Positions 43,155 through 53,100 of a stretch of 64,000 bases of DNA are shown one piece after another. Below the pieces are notes generated by a model that worked only from the letters and a program-made list of their open reading frames with translations, was not told where the DNA came from and ran no database searches. The DNA comes from Filimonas zeae (lineage in GTDB: Bacteria; Bacteroidota; Bacteroidia; Chitinophagales; Chitinophagaceae), in NCBI RefSeq assembly GCF_014641615.1, contig NZ_BMIB01000005.1, forward strand, positions 76,150 to 140,149. The letters are read 5' to 3'. Position 1 is the first letter of the stretch. Every line of letters begins with the position of its first letter. Position numbers and translations under genes: made by a program.

Positions 43155-43640
43155 TTATCCAACTGCCAGCAGCAGGTCTGCCATATTTATCCGCTGTACA
43201 TCTCCCTGATCCTGGCGTACACTTACTCTGTCAATATTACAGCGCGCATACTTCAGTAAACCAGAAATGTCTACACTGTTGTCACACGCTTTCTGAAGCG
43301 TGTAATCGGCAGGAAAAACAATCAGGTCAATATGATTAGCGAGTAAAAAGTTCCGGAACACATGCCGCGTGCTACCATGCATAAAGCGCAGGGTAATGGA
43401 TTGTATTACAGAAGCATACCTGTTTTTTATAATCTTGCAGGCATCTTCAAATTCTTTGGTAATCAGTTTATACCGGTCATTATTCCTCGAAAACATCATC
43501 AGCTCGGTAATCGAATCAGGCATCGACAGGCCATGCATGAGTAAAATATGCAATTGCCCAGCTTTGTACTTCTCCACCGTAGCCACAATTGTGTCCAGCG
43601 AATGAACCGTAAAATCTGTAGGAATTAGAATATTTTTCAT
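43155..43640 (-). CDS. Universal-stress-protein-like protein
   Basis: 161 residues. It begins MKNILIPTDFTVHSLDTI, the Usp fold start, with strand/helix alternation and a DLIVFPADYTLQKAC end region. The ATP-binding Gly-rich loop (GxxG...GS/T) of canonical UspA is not evident, so it may be a non-ATP-binding type. An imperfect inverted repeat (43641-43666) abuts its start. It lies between the sensor kinase (67 bases) and the bestrophin (40 bases). A role in stress response is inference from the fold. Confidence 0.65.
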   Translation of the reverse strand: MKNILIPTDFTVHSLDTIVATVEKYKAGQLHILLMHGLSMPDSITELMMFSRNNDRYKLITKEFEDACKIIKNRYASVIQSITLRFMHGSTRHVFRNFLLANHIDLIVFPADYTLQKACDNSVDISGLLKYARCNIDRVSVRQDQGDVQRINMADLLLAVG

Positions 43641-43667
43641 AATACCACAACATTAACGCTGTAGTAT
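43641..43667 (-). promoter_or_regulatory. Imperfect inverted repeat at the Usp-like gene start
   Basis: AATACTACA and TGTGGTATT form 9-base arms with one mismatch, 10 bases apart, directly before the ATG. It may act at the mRNA or as a protein site inside the operon. Confidence 0.3.
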
Positions 43668-43707
43668 TAGGGACACTTAAGAGGGGAATTAGAAAGAGAT
43701 TAGAATA

Positions 43708-45078
43708 TTATGACACGTGAATAGGCAGACTGATATGGATAATACACCCCTCTCCTGCTTTTGACTTTACCACAATATCCCCATCGTGCATACGGATGAT
43801 ATTACGCGACAGCGGCAAACCAATACCATAGCCTTTATAATGGCCCACATTCGAAGCCCGGAAAAATGGATCAAAAATATAAGGAAGTTCATTTTCCGGA
43901 ATACCAATACCCATATCACGTACAATAATCAGCACTCTGTCATCTGTAGAGGCCACACCTATTGTAACGGGTTTATTATCAGAATACTTACAGGCATTCA
44001 GCACAACATTACTAAATGCAAGTATCAGCATCTGCATATTCCCTCGTGTAGTCAGCTTTCGTTCTTCTTCCGGCAGGTGACTGGTATCAAAATACACATG
44101 ATTACCGGGGTTGATATTATCTACCGATTGCTTTACTGCCCACACCAATTCATCAGCCCTTAAAACTTCCCATTGCTGCTTTTTACCGTCAAAACCCGTC
44201 TGGGCCAGACTCAACAGAGAAGTGGTGATATGCCGTAGTCGCTCAGCTTCGTTCAATACCACACGTAGCGATTGGGTATACGCCTGTTCATCCCGCTTTT
44301 TACTGAGGGCCAATTCTGCCTCTCCTATTATGGCTGTAAGCGGGGTGCTTAACTCATGCGAGGCATTACTTACAAAGTTGTTCTGCGATTCAAAAGAAGT
44401 TTCCAACCGGTCAAGCATATTATTAAAGGTGTAGGACAGCTCACCAATTTCATCCTTCCCACCAGTTTCCGGCAGACGCAGATGCAGATTATTGCTGCTG
44501 ATATCCTTTACCCGATGGGTAATACTCCTAACCGGCTTCAATATCTGGCGCGAAAACAAAATCCCCACAGTCAGCATTACCAATACTGACACCAGAAACC
44601 CAACCAACATTACATTTTTCAGACTCCCCAGATACTCCCGGCTGAATTCATTCACTGCTGATACCACAACAATATGGTTACTACCCGGCTGCTCGTATAA
44701 TACTCCCAGATAAAACAGGTTCTTTGTCCGGTGCATAGCTTCTTTTTCCACCATAACCCGGTTAAAAAACGAAGCAGGCACTCCCGAAATGTGTGCACTA
44801 TCCGGCTTTCCTGCTTTTTCATTTACAGTAAAAAAGTACTCCTTTTCAGACGGCAGCTTTTCCAGGTGCTCCCGGCGTATTTCATTATAGGCATTTACGT
44901 GCGTCCGGTCCTGCCCCAACTTGGCCTTGGCAGCAATGATAGCACGTATTTCCAGTCGTTTATAAAAATCTTCAAATGCATTACGGCTGGCAAAAAAGTA
45001 TACAAATCCGCTCAAAAAAAGCAGAATAGAGGCAGTAATCGCCGTAAACAACCATGTAATCTTAGTTTGAATTTTCAT
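43708..45078 (-). CDS. Two-component sensor histidine kinase
   Basis: 456 residues. Transmembrane helices at about 9-31 and 152-175 bracket a periplasmic sensor region. Then come a HAMP domain (RQILKPVRSITHRVKDIS, about 176-228), phosphoacceptor His241 (SNASHELSTPL), N box (NVVLNACKYS), G1 (RDMGIGIPENE) and G2 (YGIGLPLSRNI) of the ATPase. This layout resembles the CusS/QseC-type kinases, but the signal is unknown. Its start overlaps the end of the response regulator gene by 17 bases, so translation is coupled. Confidence 0.92.
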   Translation of the reverse strand: MKIQTKITWLFTAITASILLFLSGFVYFFASRNAFEDFYKRLEIRAIIAAKAKLGQDRTHVNAYNEIRREHLEKLPSEKEYFFTVNEKAGKPDSAHISGVPASFFNRVMVEKEAMHRTKNLFYLGVLYEQPGSNHIVVVSAVNEFSREYLGSLKNVMLVGFLVSVLVMLTVGILFSRQILKPVRSITHRVKDISSNNLHLRLPETGGKDEIGELSYTFNNMLDRLETSFESQNNFVSNASHELSTPLTAIIGEAELALSKKRDEQAYTQSLRVVLNEAERLRHITTSLLSLAQTGFDGKKQQWEVLRADELVWAVKQSVDNINPGNHVYFDTSHLPEEERKLTTRGNMQMLILAFSNVVLNACKYSDNKPVTIGVASTDDRVLIIVRDMGIGIPENELPYIFDPFFRASNVGHYKGYGIGLPLSRNIIRMHDGDIVVKSKAGEGCIIHISLPIHVS

Positions 45079-45757
45079 GCATCTCTTTCATGATATAGCC
45101 CATCCCTATTACTGTATGAATAAGGGGTAAACTCCCCCCTTTATCCAGTTTCTTCCGCAGGTAATTCACGTATACGTCTACAACATTCGTCCCCATATTA
45201 AAATCAATCCCCCATACGTGCTCCAGAATCTCCATACGCGATAGAACCTTTCGCTGGTTCTTCAACATGTATTCCAACAATCGATATTCTGTAGCAGTAA
45301 GGGCAATGGGCTTTCCGCCACGCTGAACAGTTTTGGCAGTAGTATTCACAACCAGATCAGCCATGGACAACATATCCGGCTTTTCCATGGCAGAAAAGTT
45401 ACGGCGGGTAAGCGATCGTATTCTGGCTTGTAGTTCAGCAAACTTAAAAGGCTTTACGAGATAATCATCTGCCCCGGAGTCCAGCCCGGTAACCACATTC
45501 TCCGTACTTCCCAGTGCAGTAAGCATTAGTACCGGCGTATTGTTATTGGCCTGCCGCAACCGGCGGCAAACCTCCAGGCCATTTATACCTGGCAACATCA
45601 CATCCAGCAGTATAATAGCAAACTCATGTGCACTGGCCAGCGAATAACCGGTATCACCATCCATAGCCACAGTTACCTCGTAACCGGCCTCCGATAAGCC
45701 ACGCTGTATAAACGAAGCCACATTTACTTCATCTTCTACCAATAAAACTTTCAACAT
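45062..45757 (-). CDS. OmpR-family response regulator
   Basis: 231 residues. The receiver has Asp9-10 pocket acids, phosphoacceptor Asp52 (ILLDVMLP), Thr80 and Lys102 (LVKPF). The winged-helix output is about 130-225 (ALTATEYRLLEYMLKNQRKVLSR, VDVYVNYLRKKLD, YIMKE). It is the DNA-binding partner of the overlapping kinase. It heads a four-gene minus-strand unit (regulator, kinase, Usp-like, bestrophin) that starts 43 bases after the rpsG terminator. Confidence 0.94.
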   Translation of the reverse strand: MLKVLLVEDEVNVASFIQRGLSEAGYEVTVAMDGDTGYSLASAHEFAIILLDVMLPGINGLEVCRRLRQANNNTPVLMLTALGSTENVVTGLDSGADDYLVKPFKFAELQARIRSLTRRNFSAMEKPDMLSMADLVVNTTAKTVQRGGKPIALTATEYRLLEYMLKNQRKVLSRMEILEHVWGIDFNMGTNVVDVYVNYLRKKLDKGGSLPLIHTVIGMGYIMKEMHENSN

Positions 45758-45799
45758 CAGTGTATTATCTGTTTGCTAACTACAATGGTGGACTAATAT

Positions 45800-45829
45800 A
45801 AAACAAAAACGCCCTGAATAATCAGGGCG
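45800..45829 (-). terminator. rpsL-rpsG terminator
   Basis: Arms CGCCCTGA and TCAGGGCG around a 4-base loop, then TTTTTGTTTT on the minus strand, 31 bases past the rpsG stop. It isolates the ribosomal genes from the two-component unit. Confidence 0.92.
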
Positions 45830-45859
45830 CCTCTCCAAAAATATATTGGTGAAATATTG

Positions 45860-46327
45860 TTAGATACGGAAGTGAGAGAATGCCTTGTTGGCTTCTGCCA
45901 TACGATGTGTATCTTCTTTCTTTTTGAAAGCTGCACCTTCACCTTTGCTGGCTGCAACGATTTCGTTTGCCAGTTTGTCGGCCATGGTACGACCATTTCT
46001 TTCACGGCTGTAGCGGATTAACCATTTCATGCTCAGGGAAATTTTACGGTCAGGACGAACTTCCGTTGGAATCTGGAAAGTAGCACCACCAATACGGCGG
46101 CTGCGCACTTCTACTCCAGGAGTTACATTATTTAAGGCTTTTTTCCATACTTCATAGCCATCTTCACCGGTAATCTTGCTCACCTTGTCAACGGCAGTAT
46201 AGAAAATATTGATAGCGGCACTTTTTTTACCGTCCCACATCAGGTTGTTCACGAAACGTGTAACCAACTTGTCGTTAAAACGACCATCGGGGGCTAACGG
46301 TAATTTTTTGGCTTGTGCTTTACGCAT
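45860..46327 (-). CDS. rpsG: Ribosomal protein S7
   Basis: 155 residues. It starts MRKAQAKKLPLAPDGRFNDKLV and has NNVTPGVEVRSRRIGGATFQIPTEVRPDRK, the S7 signature. It nucleates assembly of the 30S head and represses the str operon in E. coli. It lies 81 bases after rpsL and shares its terminator. Confidence 0.97.
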   Translation of the reverse strand: MRKAQAKKLPLAPDGRFNDKLVTRFVNNLMWDGKKSAAINIFYTAVDKVSKITGEDGYEVWKKALNNVTPGVEVRSRRIGGATFQIPTEVRPDRKISLSMKWLIRYSRERNGRTMADKLANEIVAASKGEGAAFKKKEDTHRMAEANKAFSHFRI

Positions 46328-46408
46328 TTTACTCTTGCATTAAAGTTTTTCAAATTCTGTTTATCAAGGCAGGTCTATATAACCATACCCGTTTTAAGAA
46401 ATGGAAGA

Positions 46409-46789
46409 CTATTTTTTAGGCTTCTCTTTCTTGGTACCGTACTTAGAACGGCTTTGTTTACGGTCTTTTACGCCGGCAGTATCAAGGCTACCACGAACAA
46501 TATGGTAACGAACACCTGGTAAGTCTTTAACACGACCACCACGGATCAGTACGATAGAGTGTTCCTGCAGGTTGTGACCTTCACCAGGGATGTAGGCAAT
46601 AACTTCTACCTTATTAGTCAAACGTACTTTTGCTACTTTACGTAAAGCCGAGTTTGGCTTTTTAGGGGTAGTAGTGTAAACCCTTGTACAAACACCACGA
46701 CGCTGAGGACATGCGTCCAAAGCTCTGGATTTGCTCTTCGCCCTGATAATTTCACGGCCTTTTCTTACTAACTGCTGTATTGTAGGCAT
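46409..46789 (-). CDS. rpsL: Ribosomal protein S12
   Basis: 126 residues. It has TTPKKPNSALRKVAKVRLTNKVEV and GGRVKDLPGVRYHIVRGSLDTAGV, the decoding-centre loops. The Lys of PKKPNSA and the Lys of RVKDLPG match wild-type, streptomycin-sensitive residues. Asp in VKDLPG is the usual methylthiolation site. It heads the rpsL-rpsG pair under a complete promoter. Confidence 0.98.
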   Translation of the reverse strand: MPTIQQLVRKGREIIRAKSKSRALDACPQRRGVCTRVYTTTPKKPNSALRKVAKVRLTNKVEVIAYIPGEGHNLQEHSIVLIRGGRVKDLPGVRYHIVRGSLDTAGVKDRKQSRSKYGTKKEKPKK

Positions 46790-46814
46790 TCTAAACCATT
46801 TATTTTTGGGACGG

Positions 46815-46846
46815 CAAAGGTAACAGCACTCACAACAAATTCCAAA
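46815..46846 (-). promoter_or_regulatory. rpsL promoter
   Basis: The minus strand has TTTG (46843-46846), a 20-base spacer, then TACCTTTG (46815-46822), 25 bases before the rpsL ATG. This is a complete Bacteroidetes promoter. Confidence 0.75.
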
Positions 46847-46925
46847 AAAATATCAGAAAAGTATGTGGATTTCTTTTCGAAATTTTACACTGCTACACTT
46901 TTTATCCACGTTGTTGAACAAGTCA

Positions 46926-46968
46926 AAAGTACAAATACCAGCGGAAATGGCACTGATATTTGTACTTG
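46926..46968 (-). terminator. Hairpin after the PorE-like gene
   Basis: 14-base arms with one mismatch (46927-46940 and 46954-46967, AAGTACAAATA core), 13-base loop, a short TT downstream. It is a weak terminator of the adhesin locus. Confidence 0.5.
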
Positions 46969-46983
46969 CTTCTATCTAATCAA

Positions 46984-49041
46984 TTAATAATGAATAACTT
47001 TCACTTCCGTGCGGCGGTTTAATGCACGTCCATCCGGATTATCCTTACCATTAGGCAGTGTATTCGGCGCTATCGGGCAGCATTTACCATATCCTTTATA
47101 ACGTAACCTGCTCATCTCTATACCCACCCGCTGCAGATACTCCACGCATGATTTTGCGCGGGCATCACTCAGCTTCAGATTATATTTAACAGCACCTTTC
47201 CCATCAGTGTGTGAACTCATTTCCAGTTCCATGTTCGGGAAACGACGCATTACAGAAGCAAGGGTATCTAAAACCGGATACGACTCCGGCCGCAACGTCG
47301 CTTTATCAAAATCATAATAAATGTCCTTCAACACCACTGCCTGCCCCACAGGAAACGGCTTGGCTGTATCCTCATGATTCATACACAGGTCAGGATTCAC
47401 CAGCGTATCCGGTGCACCTTCCGAGCCAGGTTTGAAGAAGTGAAGCGATCGGGGCAGATAATACTTTTTCTCTCCTACCAACTTCAACGGTTGATATTCC
47501 TCCATCTCAAAGCTATATGCTCCGGTAGCATCTATATCTTGTGTATAAATTACCTTGTTACGCAGTGTATCCACCACACTGATGGTTGCGCCAGCCATAG
47601 GTTCCCGGGTAGCACAATCCACCACCTTTCCGGTGATAACCATATTTTTACGCTTTACCCCAAACATCTCCAGACAACATACCGAACTCCGGTCAGAACT
47701 GAAATTCGCATCTGCCAGCAGAAATTTCTTACCGCGGCTGGAGAAATAAATATCATCCTTGGTAGAATTCAGTGGGTGCCCCATATTCTTTACAGAATCC
47801 CAAACGGCAAAGTTTCCTTTAGAGCTGTACAGATCAAATCCTCCCATACCCACCCTGCCATTGCTGGCAAAAACCAGGGTGGTAGAAACGTTATGATAGA
47901 AAGGTGCCTGCTCATCCCCTTCGGTATTAATCATGGTTCCCATATTTGCTGCTGAACCGGGCTGGCCCGAAGCAGGGTCCAGCAAAGAATACCAGAGGTC
48001 GTATTTACCAACCCCTCCAGGCCGGTCAGAGGAAAAAATCAGGTATTTACCGTCTGTAGTTACATAAGGCTGTATTGAACTATACCCGTCAGTGTTTACG
48101 TTCAATCCAAGCTTCACAGGAGCAGACCAGTTAGAACCGGATTTCTCGCTCATAAACAAACTACCACGGTTTTTTCCTTCCACCAATTGCCAGCGGGTAA
48201 GATACATCCGGCGGCCATCCGAAGTAAAAGCGGCAGCGCCCTGTTGCATTTCACCGTTTACCTCCACATTCACCTTTATCGGTTTGGAATAGCCGGAATC
48301 CTGCAATGTAGTCTGATATACATTGTTGAAGTATGGATTGGTACCTTTCGTTCGTATAATAGCTGCACTATCGCCCCTGGAAGAAGTGAATACCATGGTT
48401 TTGTTATCCAGCCAGGCCGGAGCGTAAGTTGCGCCTCCCTGATTAATAAAACCATCCAGGCGGCTTACCAACACGCTTCGTTTGTCTTCCGCCAGCTGTC
48501 CTTGAATAAACCGGCAATTCGCAAGTTCTTTACGGGCACTTTTTGAATACTCATCTTCTGAAGTGTGCTCCAGTAAAAAACGGGAAAACTGATTTTCAGC
48601 ATCCGTGTATTTCGTATTGGCGCGCAGTGTTACACCATACCAGTAGCGGGCGAGCGGGTAAGCAATGGAATCAAAGTTTGTACTCATCGCATACCACTTT
48701 TCCGCATTATTAAAATCAAAATACATCCGGTACGATTCAGCCAAACGATAAACCACCTGTTCATAATTACTCACCTGCTTTTTCATATGCCTGGTGGCAA
48801 TTGTAACCATATATGGCAGATAGTCATCCGCATTGACATTACCCTTTGCAACAGATCTTTTGGTGGTCAGAAAACGGTCGTAATATTGAGCAGCAGAATA
48901 ATAATCCCCCTTCTCAAAATACATATCGGCCGTTCTCTTCAGGTCGTACAGATTATACTGGGCTGAGGCCATATGGCTGCACAGCAGCAGGGCAACTATA
49001 TAACAGCTTCCCCTAAATAACAGAATATATAAATATTTCAT
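46984..49041 (-). CDS. PorE-like OmpA-family envelope protein
   Basis: 685 residues. A signal peptide (1-28, ending ASAQ, not a lipobox) is followed by TPR-like helices (about 29-190), a PD40/WD40-type beta propeller (about 200-430, with APAWLDNKTMVFTSSRG and YLIFSSDRPGGVGKYDLW), a carboxypeptidase-regulatory-like domain (about 466-550, ITGKVVDCATREPMAGA) and an OmpA domain (about 565-685, with SHTDGKG and LKLSDARAKSCVEYL binding peptidoglycan). This order is that of PorE, a type IX secretion accessory that anchors to the cell wall. It is the last gene of the adhesin-PorP-PorE unit, 62 bases after PorP. Confidence 0.88.
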   Translation of the reverse strand: MKYLYILLFRGSCYIVALLLCSHMASAQYNLYDLKRTADMYFEKGDYYSAAQYYDRFLTTKRSVAKGNVNADDYLPYMVTIATRHMKKQVSNYEQVVYRLAESYRMYFDFNNAEKWYAMSTNFDSIAYPLARYWYGVTLRANTKYTDAENQFSRFLLEHTSEDEYSKSARKELANCRFIQGQLAEDKRSVLVSRLDGFINQGGATYAPAWLDNKTMVFTSSRGDSAAIIRTKGTNPYFNNVYQTTLQDSGYSKPIKVNVEVNGEMQQGAAAFTSDGRRMYLTRWQLVEGKNRGSLFMSEKSGSNWSAPVKLGLNVNTDGYSSIQPYVTTDGKYLIFSSDRPGGVGKYDLWYSLLDPASGQPGSAANMGTMINTEGDEQAPFYHNVSTTLVFASNGRVGMGGFDLYSSKGNFAVWDSVKNMGHPLNSTKDDIYFSSRGKKFLLADANFSSDRSSVCCLEMFGVKRKNMVITGKVVDCATREPMAGATISVVDTLRNKVIYTQDIDATGAYSFEMEEYQPLKLVGEKKYYLPRSLHFFKPGSEGAPDTLVNPDLCMNHEDTAKPFPVGQAVVLKDIYYDFDKATLRPESYPVLDTLASVMRRFPNMELEMSSHTDGKGAVKYNLKLSDARAKSCVEYLQRVGIEMSRLRYKGYGKCCPIAPNTLPNGKDNPDGRALNRRTEVKVIHY

Positions 49042-49103
49042 ACTTGTAGTTTAACCAAGGGTTTCCGGTAATAAAGAATTAATCAGTCAACCATCTATAA
49101 AAC

Positions 49104-50108
49104 CTAGAGGCGCGGGCAAATAAAGGCCTCACCAGGTAATGCACGGCTTCTCCTGCCTGTGAAAGACAGAGAAATCTCGAACGCATTACTACTGCGCGAC
49201 AGGTTTTTCAGATGAGATACGTTGGTATCATAACTAAGTCCCAGTACCATGTGCTCGTAATGAAAACCCACAAAAGGCGTAATAGCATCTTCAAAACGAT
49301 AATTACCCCCAATCAGAAAATCAGCAAATGTGCTGGCCTTTATCTGGGCATAAGCACCTACCATTTTTTCATTTGAGGTACCCTGTTTCATATACAGGGC
49401 ATTGGGCGTAATAGTTATCATGTCAGATAGCACAAAGCGCACACCGCCATGCACCACATAACGTACAGGCAACGTCTCTTTCTGGCCATATACAAAGGGA
49501 TCTTCCGGCCTAGTCAGGTGAAAAGCAGAGACTCCTATAAAGGTGTTGAGCGACTTGGACGGATCTGCGTCGTAGTATAAAACGCCCGCACCCGCATCAA
49601 ACTCAGCCTTGGAATTACGGGTCATCAATTCCGTAGTAGGCGCATTAGGATCATAACCGGTAGTAGGATTCCATTGGTCTGCATACTGAAATTTAGAAGG
49701 GTCAAACCTCCGGTTCATGATGCCCGCCTGCAGGCCCACTGCCAGACGCTGGTGCCCCTGGGCACCGAATTTGATACCCGTATAAGCCGCCGAAACATAT
49801 CCTGTGAAAAAGTTATAGCCTGCATTGCCTGCCGTCTGGTTCATCAGATTTATTCCCAGATTCAGATTTTTATTAGTTACAAACTCCGCAGCAGCGCCAA
49901 TAGTGGCAAACGGATCAGCAATATTATTCCACTGTGTACGATAGTTCGCTCCCACCCGGTAATCCCCGTCAATGGCTCCGGTCATAGCAGGGTTCAGCCA
50001 CATCGGATAAGAATAATACTGAGAGAAGTGGGGGTCCACCTGTGCTTTTAAACAGGTGGTCCCAATCAACGTACTGCAAAGCAGCAGTATTTTATTAAGA
50101 TTTTTCAT
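49104..50108 (-). CDS. PorP/SprF-family type IX secretion membrane protein
   Basis: 334 residues. A signal peptide (about 23 residues) precedes the hallmark DPHFSQYYSYPMWLNPAMTGA and YRTQWNNIADPF, followed by beta-barrel strands ending in Arg-Leu. PorP/SprF proteins are outer-membrane beta barrels. SprF in Flavobacterium is needed to export the SprB adhesin and members are often paired with one large cargo with a CHU_C domain. Here the 3328-residue cargo gene is 18 bases upstream, so this is probably its dedicated partner. Confidence 0.92.
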   Translation of the reverse strand: MKNLNKILLLCSTLIGTTCLKAQVDPHFSQYYSYPMWLNPAMTGAIDGDYRVGANYRTQWNNIADPFATIGAAAEFVTNKNLNLGINLMNQTAGNAGYNFFTGYVSAAYTGIKFGAQGHQRLAVGLQAGIMNRRFDPSKFQYADQWNPTTGYDPNAPTTELMTRNSKAEFDAGAGVLYYDADPSKSLNTFIGVSAFHLTRPEDPFVYGQKETLPVRYVVHGGVRFVLSDMITITPNALYMKQGTSNEKMVGAYAQIKASTFADFLIGGNYRFEDAITPFVGFHYEHMVLGLSYDTNVSHLKNLSRSSNAFEISLSFTGRRSRALPGEAFICPRL

Positions 50109-50126
50109 TTCAGATTAAGTTTACGT

Positions 50127-53100
50127 TTAACGAATCAGGTTTACAGTACCCTTTCTGTTCACAATGGTGCCGTCCAGCAGTCTGATTTTGAAGATGTATA
50201 CATATACACCCACAGGCTGCAGGGTTCCACCCATTCTTCCATCCCATCCCTGCGAATCGGCAGCATGATAAATCATCTCACCCCACTGACTGAATATCCA
50301 TATCTCCTGAGATGCGATATTATTACCCAGCGCCATGAATCTCTCGTTCTTGCCATCTGCATTAGGAGTAAACACATTCGGAATAAACACGCTGTTACCC
50401 AGCGGGTTGGTAGCTGTTCCGGTTGCCCTTGCAGAGAGCGGACTGGTCTGGCAGCTTTGCGAGCCTGCTGCCCTTACCTGTATACCCACTGTCTGGTTAG
50501 GCTGTAAACCGGAAATGGTATGTGACAAACCGTTAGATCCGTTAGGTGCAATAAATGTGGTTCCGTCAAGCGACACCTGATAGCCGGTAGCGCCTGTTAC
50601 TGCATTCCATTTGAAGGTTACTGTAGAAATGGTTACAGAGTCTACTGTTACAACCGGAGCATCCAGTGGTCTTAACACCGTAATAGAAGCTTCACCTCTG
50701 CTACTGCTGCTACATCCGCCTGCATTGGCAACAGATACATAGAACGTGGTATCGGCTGTAAGCGCCCCTGTAGCAAACGGATTACCTGTAAACAGAATTG
50801 TTGTACTACCTGCACCTGCATACCAGTTGTATACTGCACCAGGCACAGAAGAAGACGCAGTAAGCGTTACCATACTACCCGGACATACCGATGGTGAGTT
50901 GTTAGTGATTACCGGAGCCGCAGGAGCTGCGGTTACTACCACATCAGCCGATGCGCGGGAAGCACTGGAACAACCTGATTCATTCACCGCTGCTACATAG
51001 TATACAGCATTGGCGGTGATATTAGTAAGCGCATAGTTGGCTCCGCTAAACAGTATCGTTCCACCTGTTGCAACACTATACCAGTTATAGGTATAGCCTG
51101 AAACAGGGTTCTGAACGCTCAGCGTACCTGCACCACCAGAACATACCGTTACACTACTGGCTGCCAAAGTTGGTGCCGCAGGTGAAGGATTAACGGTTAC
51201 CGCTGCCGTTGTACGTGATGTGCTTACACAACCACTATTCACCGCAGCTTCCACATAGAAAGATGTATTGGTAGTAAGCGGATTGGTAACATAAGAAGTT
51301 CCGGTAAACAACAGGTTTCCACCAGATGGCACATCAAACCATCTGTATGTATAAGCCGCATCCGGATTCTGAATAGTTAATGTCGCCTGTCCATCTGCAC
51401 AGATGGTTCTGCCGCTGGCAGCTACCACAGGAGCCGACGGTCTTGCCACCACGGTTACGTTCACCTGTGTGCGTGTAGCACTGGTACAGGTACTGTTACC
51501 TGCCTCCACATAATAAGTAGCATTAGCAGCAAGCACAGGCGTGGTAAACGAAGAGCCAGTCGCCAGCAGCATTCCGCCACTGCCCGCAGTATACCATCTG
51601 TAAGAAAGACCAGTCTGCGCATTCTGTACAGAAAGTGTAGTGCTCTGGTTCAGACAGGCAGTAGTACCCGCCGCATCTACCAATGGTGGTTGTAATACCG
51701 TACTCACCGTTGCAGTAGCGGCTGTTCTTGTATCACTTACGCATCCGCCACCGTTGGCAGAAGCTTCTACATAATAGCTCGTACTGGCAGTAAGGGGTTG
51801 CGTAGTAAATGTACTGCCGTTAAATACCAGGTTTCCACCCGTAGCAGCATCATACCACAGGTATGAAATTCCTGTTTGTGGAGCCTGCACAGCAAAAGTT
51901 ACAGTACCACCTGTACAGGTAGTTCCGTTGTTATTAACCAATACCGGAGTTGCAGGTTTCGTATTCACAGTTACCGGAACGGCAGTACGGGTAGCACCTG
52001 AACAACCGGCTGTACTTACTGCTTCCACATAATAAGTGGCATTAGCAGTAAGTTGTGCTGTCACATAAGTATTCCCTTCAGACAGTGCAGTGCCTCCGTT
52101 GGCAACATTGTACCATCTGTAAACATATCCTGGCTGTGGAGTTTGCACTGTCAGGGTAGCCTGACTGCCGGAACAAACGCTTACTCCCGTTATTACAGGT
52201 GCAGATGGAGCCTGAGTTACAGTTACATCAACCGCAGCACGCGCCGTACCAGTACAGGTACCATTGGTTACTTCTACATAGTAAGTAGCGCTGGCAGTAA
52301 GCTGCGGTGTAGTATAGCTGGAGCCGGTGGTCAGCAACGTTCCGCCGCTTTGTGCCGTATACCAGTTATAGGTTAAACCGGCTGCTGCATTGGTTACTGT
52401 TAAAACAGCAGAAGTTCCGGAACAGATAGGAGCCCCGTTTCCACTTACAACGGGTGTAGCAGGTCTTGCATTCACCACAACCGTGGTTTGGGTACGCGTG
52501 GTACTACCACAGGAGCCATTAGCAGCCTCTACATAATAGGTAACATTATTGGTTAAAGCAGGAGTAGTAACACTGGTACCACTGAACAACAGATTACCTG
52601 CTGTAGCGGCATCATACCAGGTATACGTAATACCTGCCTGCGGATTTTGAATAGCCAGTGTTGCGCTGTTACCCGCACACACAGCACCGTTGGCACTGGC
52701 CACTGCTGGTGCTGTTGGCCTGGTGGTTACTGTAATTACTACTGAAGCACGTGCAGTAGACGTACAACCTGTTCCAGATACCGCCTCCAGCGAGAAGCTG
52801 GCAGTAGCGGTTAACGGACCCGTTACATAAGTAATACCTGTATCAACCAGTGAGCCTGCACTATTGTACCAATTATACGTAACACCAGGCTGCGGTGTCT
52901 GTACCGACAGAGAGGCAGAAGCGCCGGAACAAATAGTAGTTCCTGCGGTTGCAATCACAGGTACAGATGGTATCGGATTAACAGTTACCGTAGCAGCAGC
53001 ACGGGTAGTGCTGGTACATCCGGCGCTGTTAACCGCCTCTGCATAATAAGTCTTAGCCGATGTAAGCGCCGGTGTTACAAAGGTAACTCCTGTCGCCAAT

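Noticed and set aside
47374..47955. 193-codon + strand frame opposite the PorE-like gene
   Set aside because: It is antisense to a gene with clear domains and shows no homology pattern, signal or promoter.
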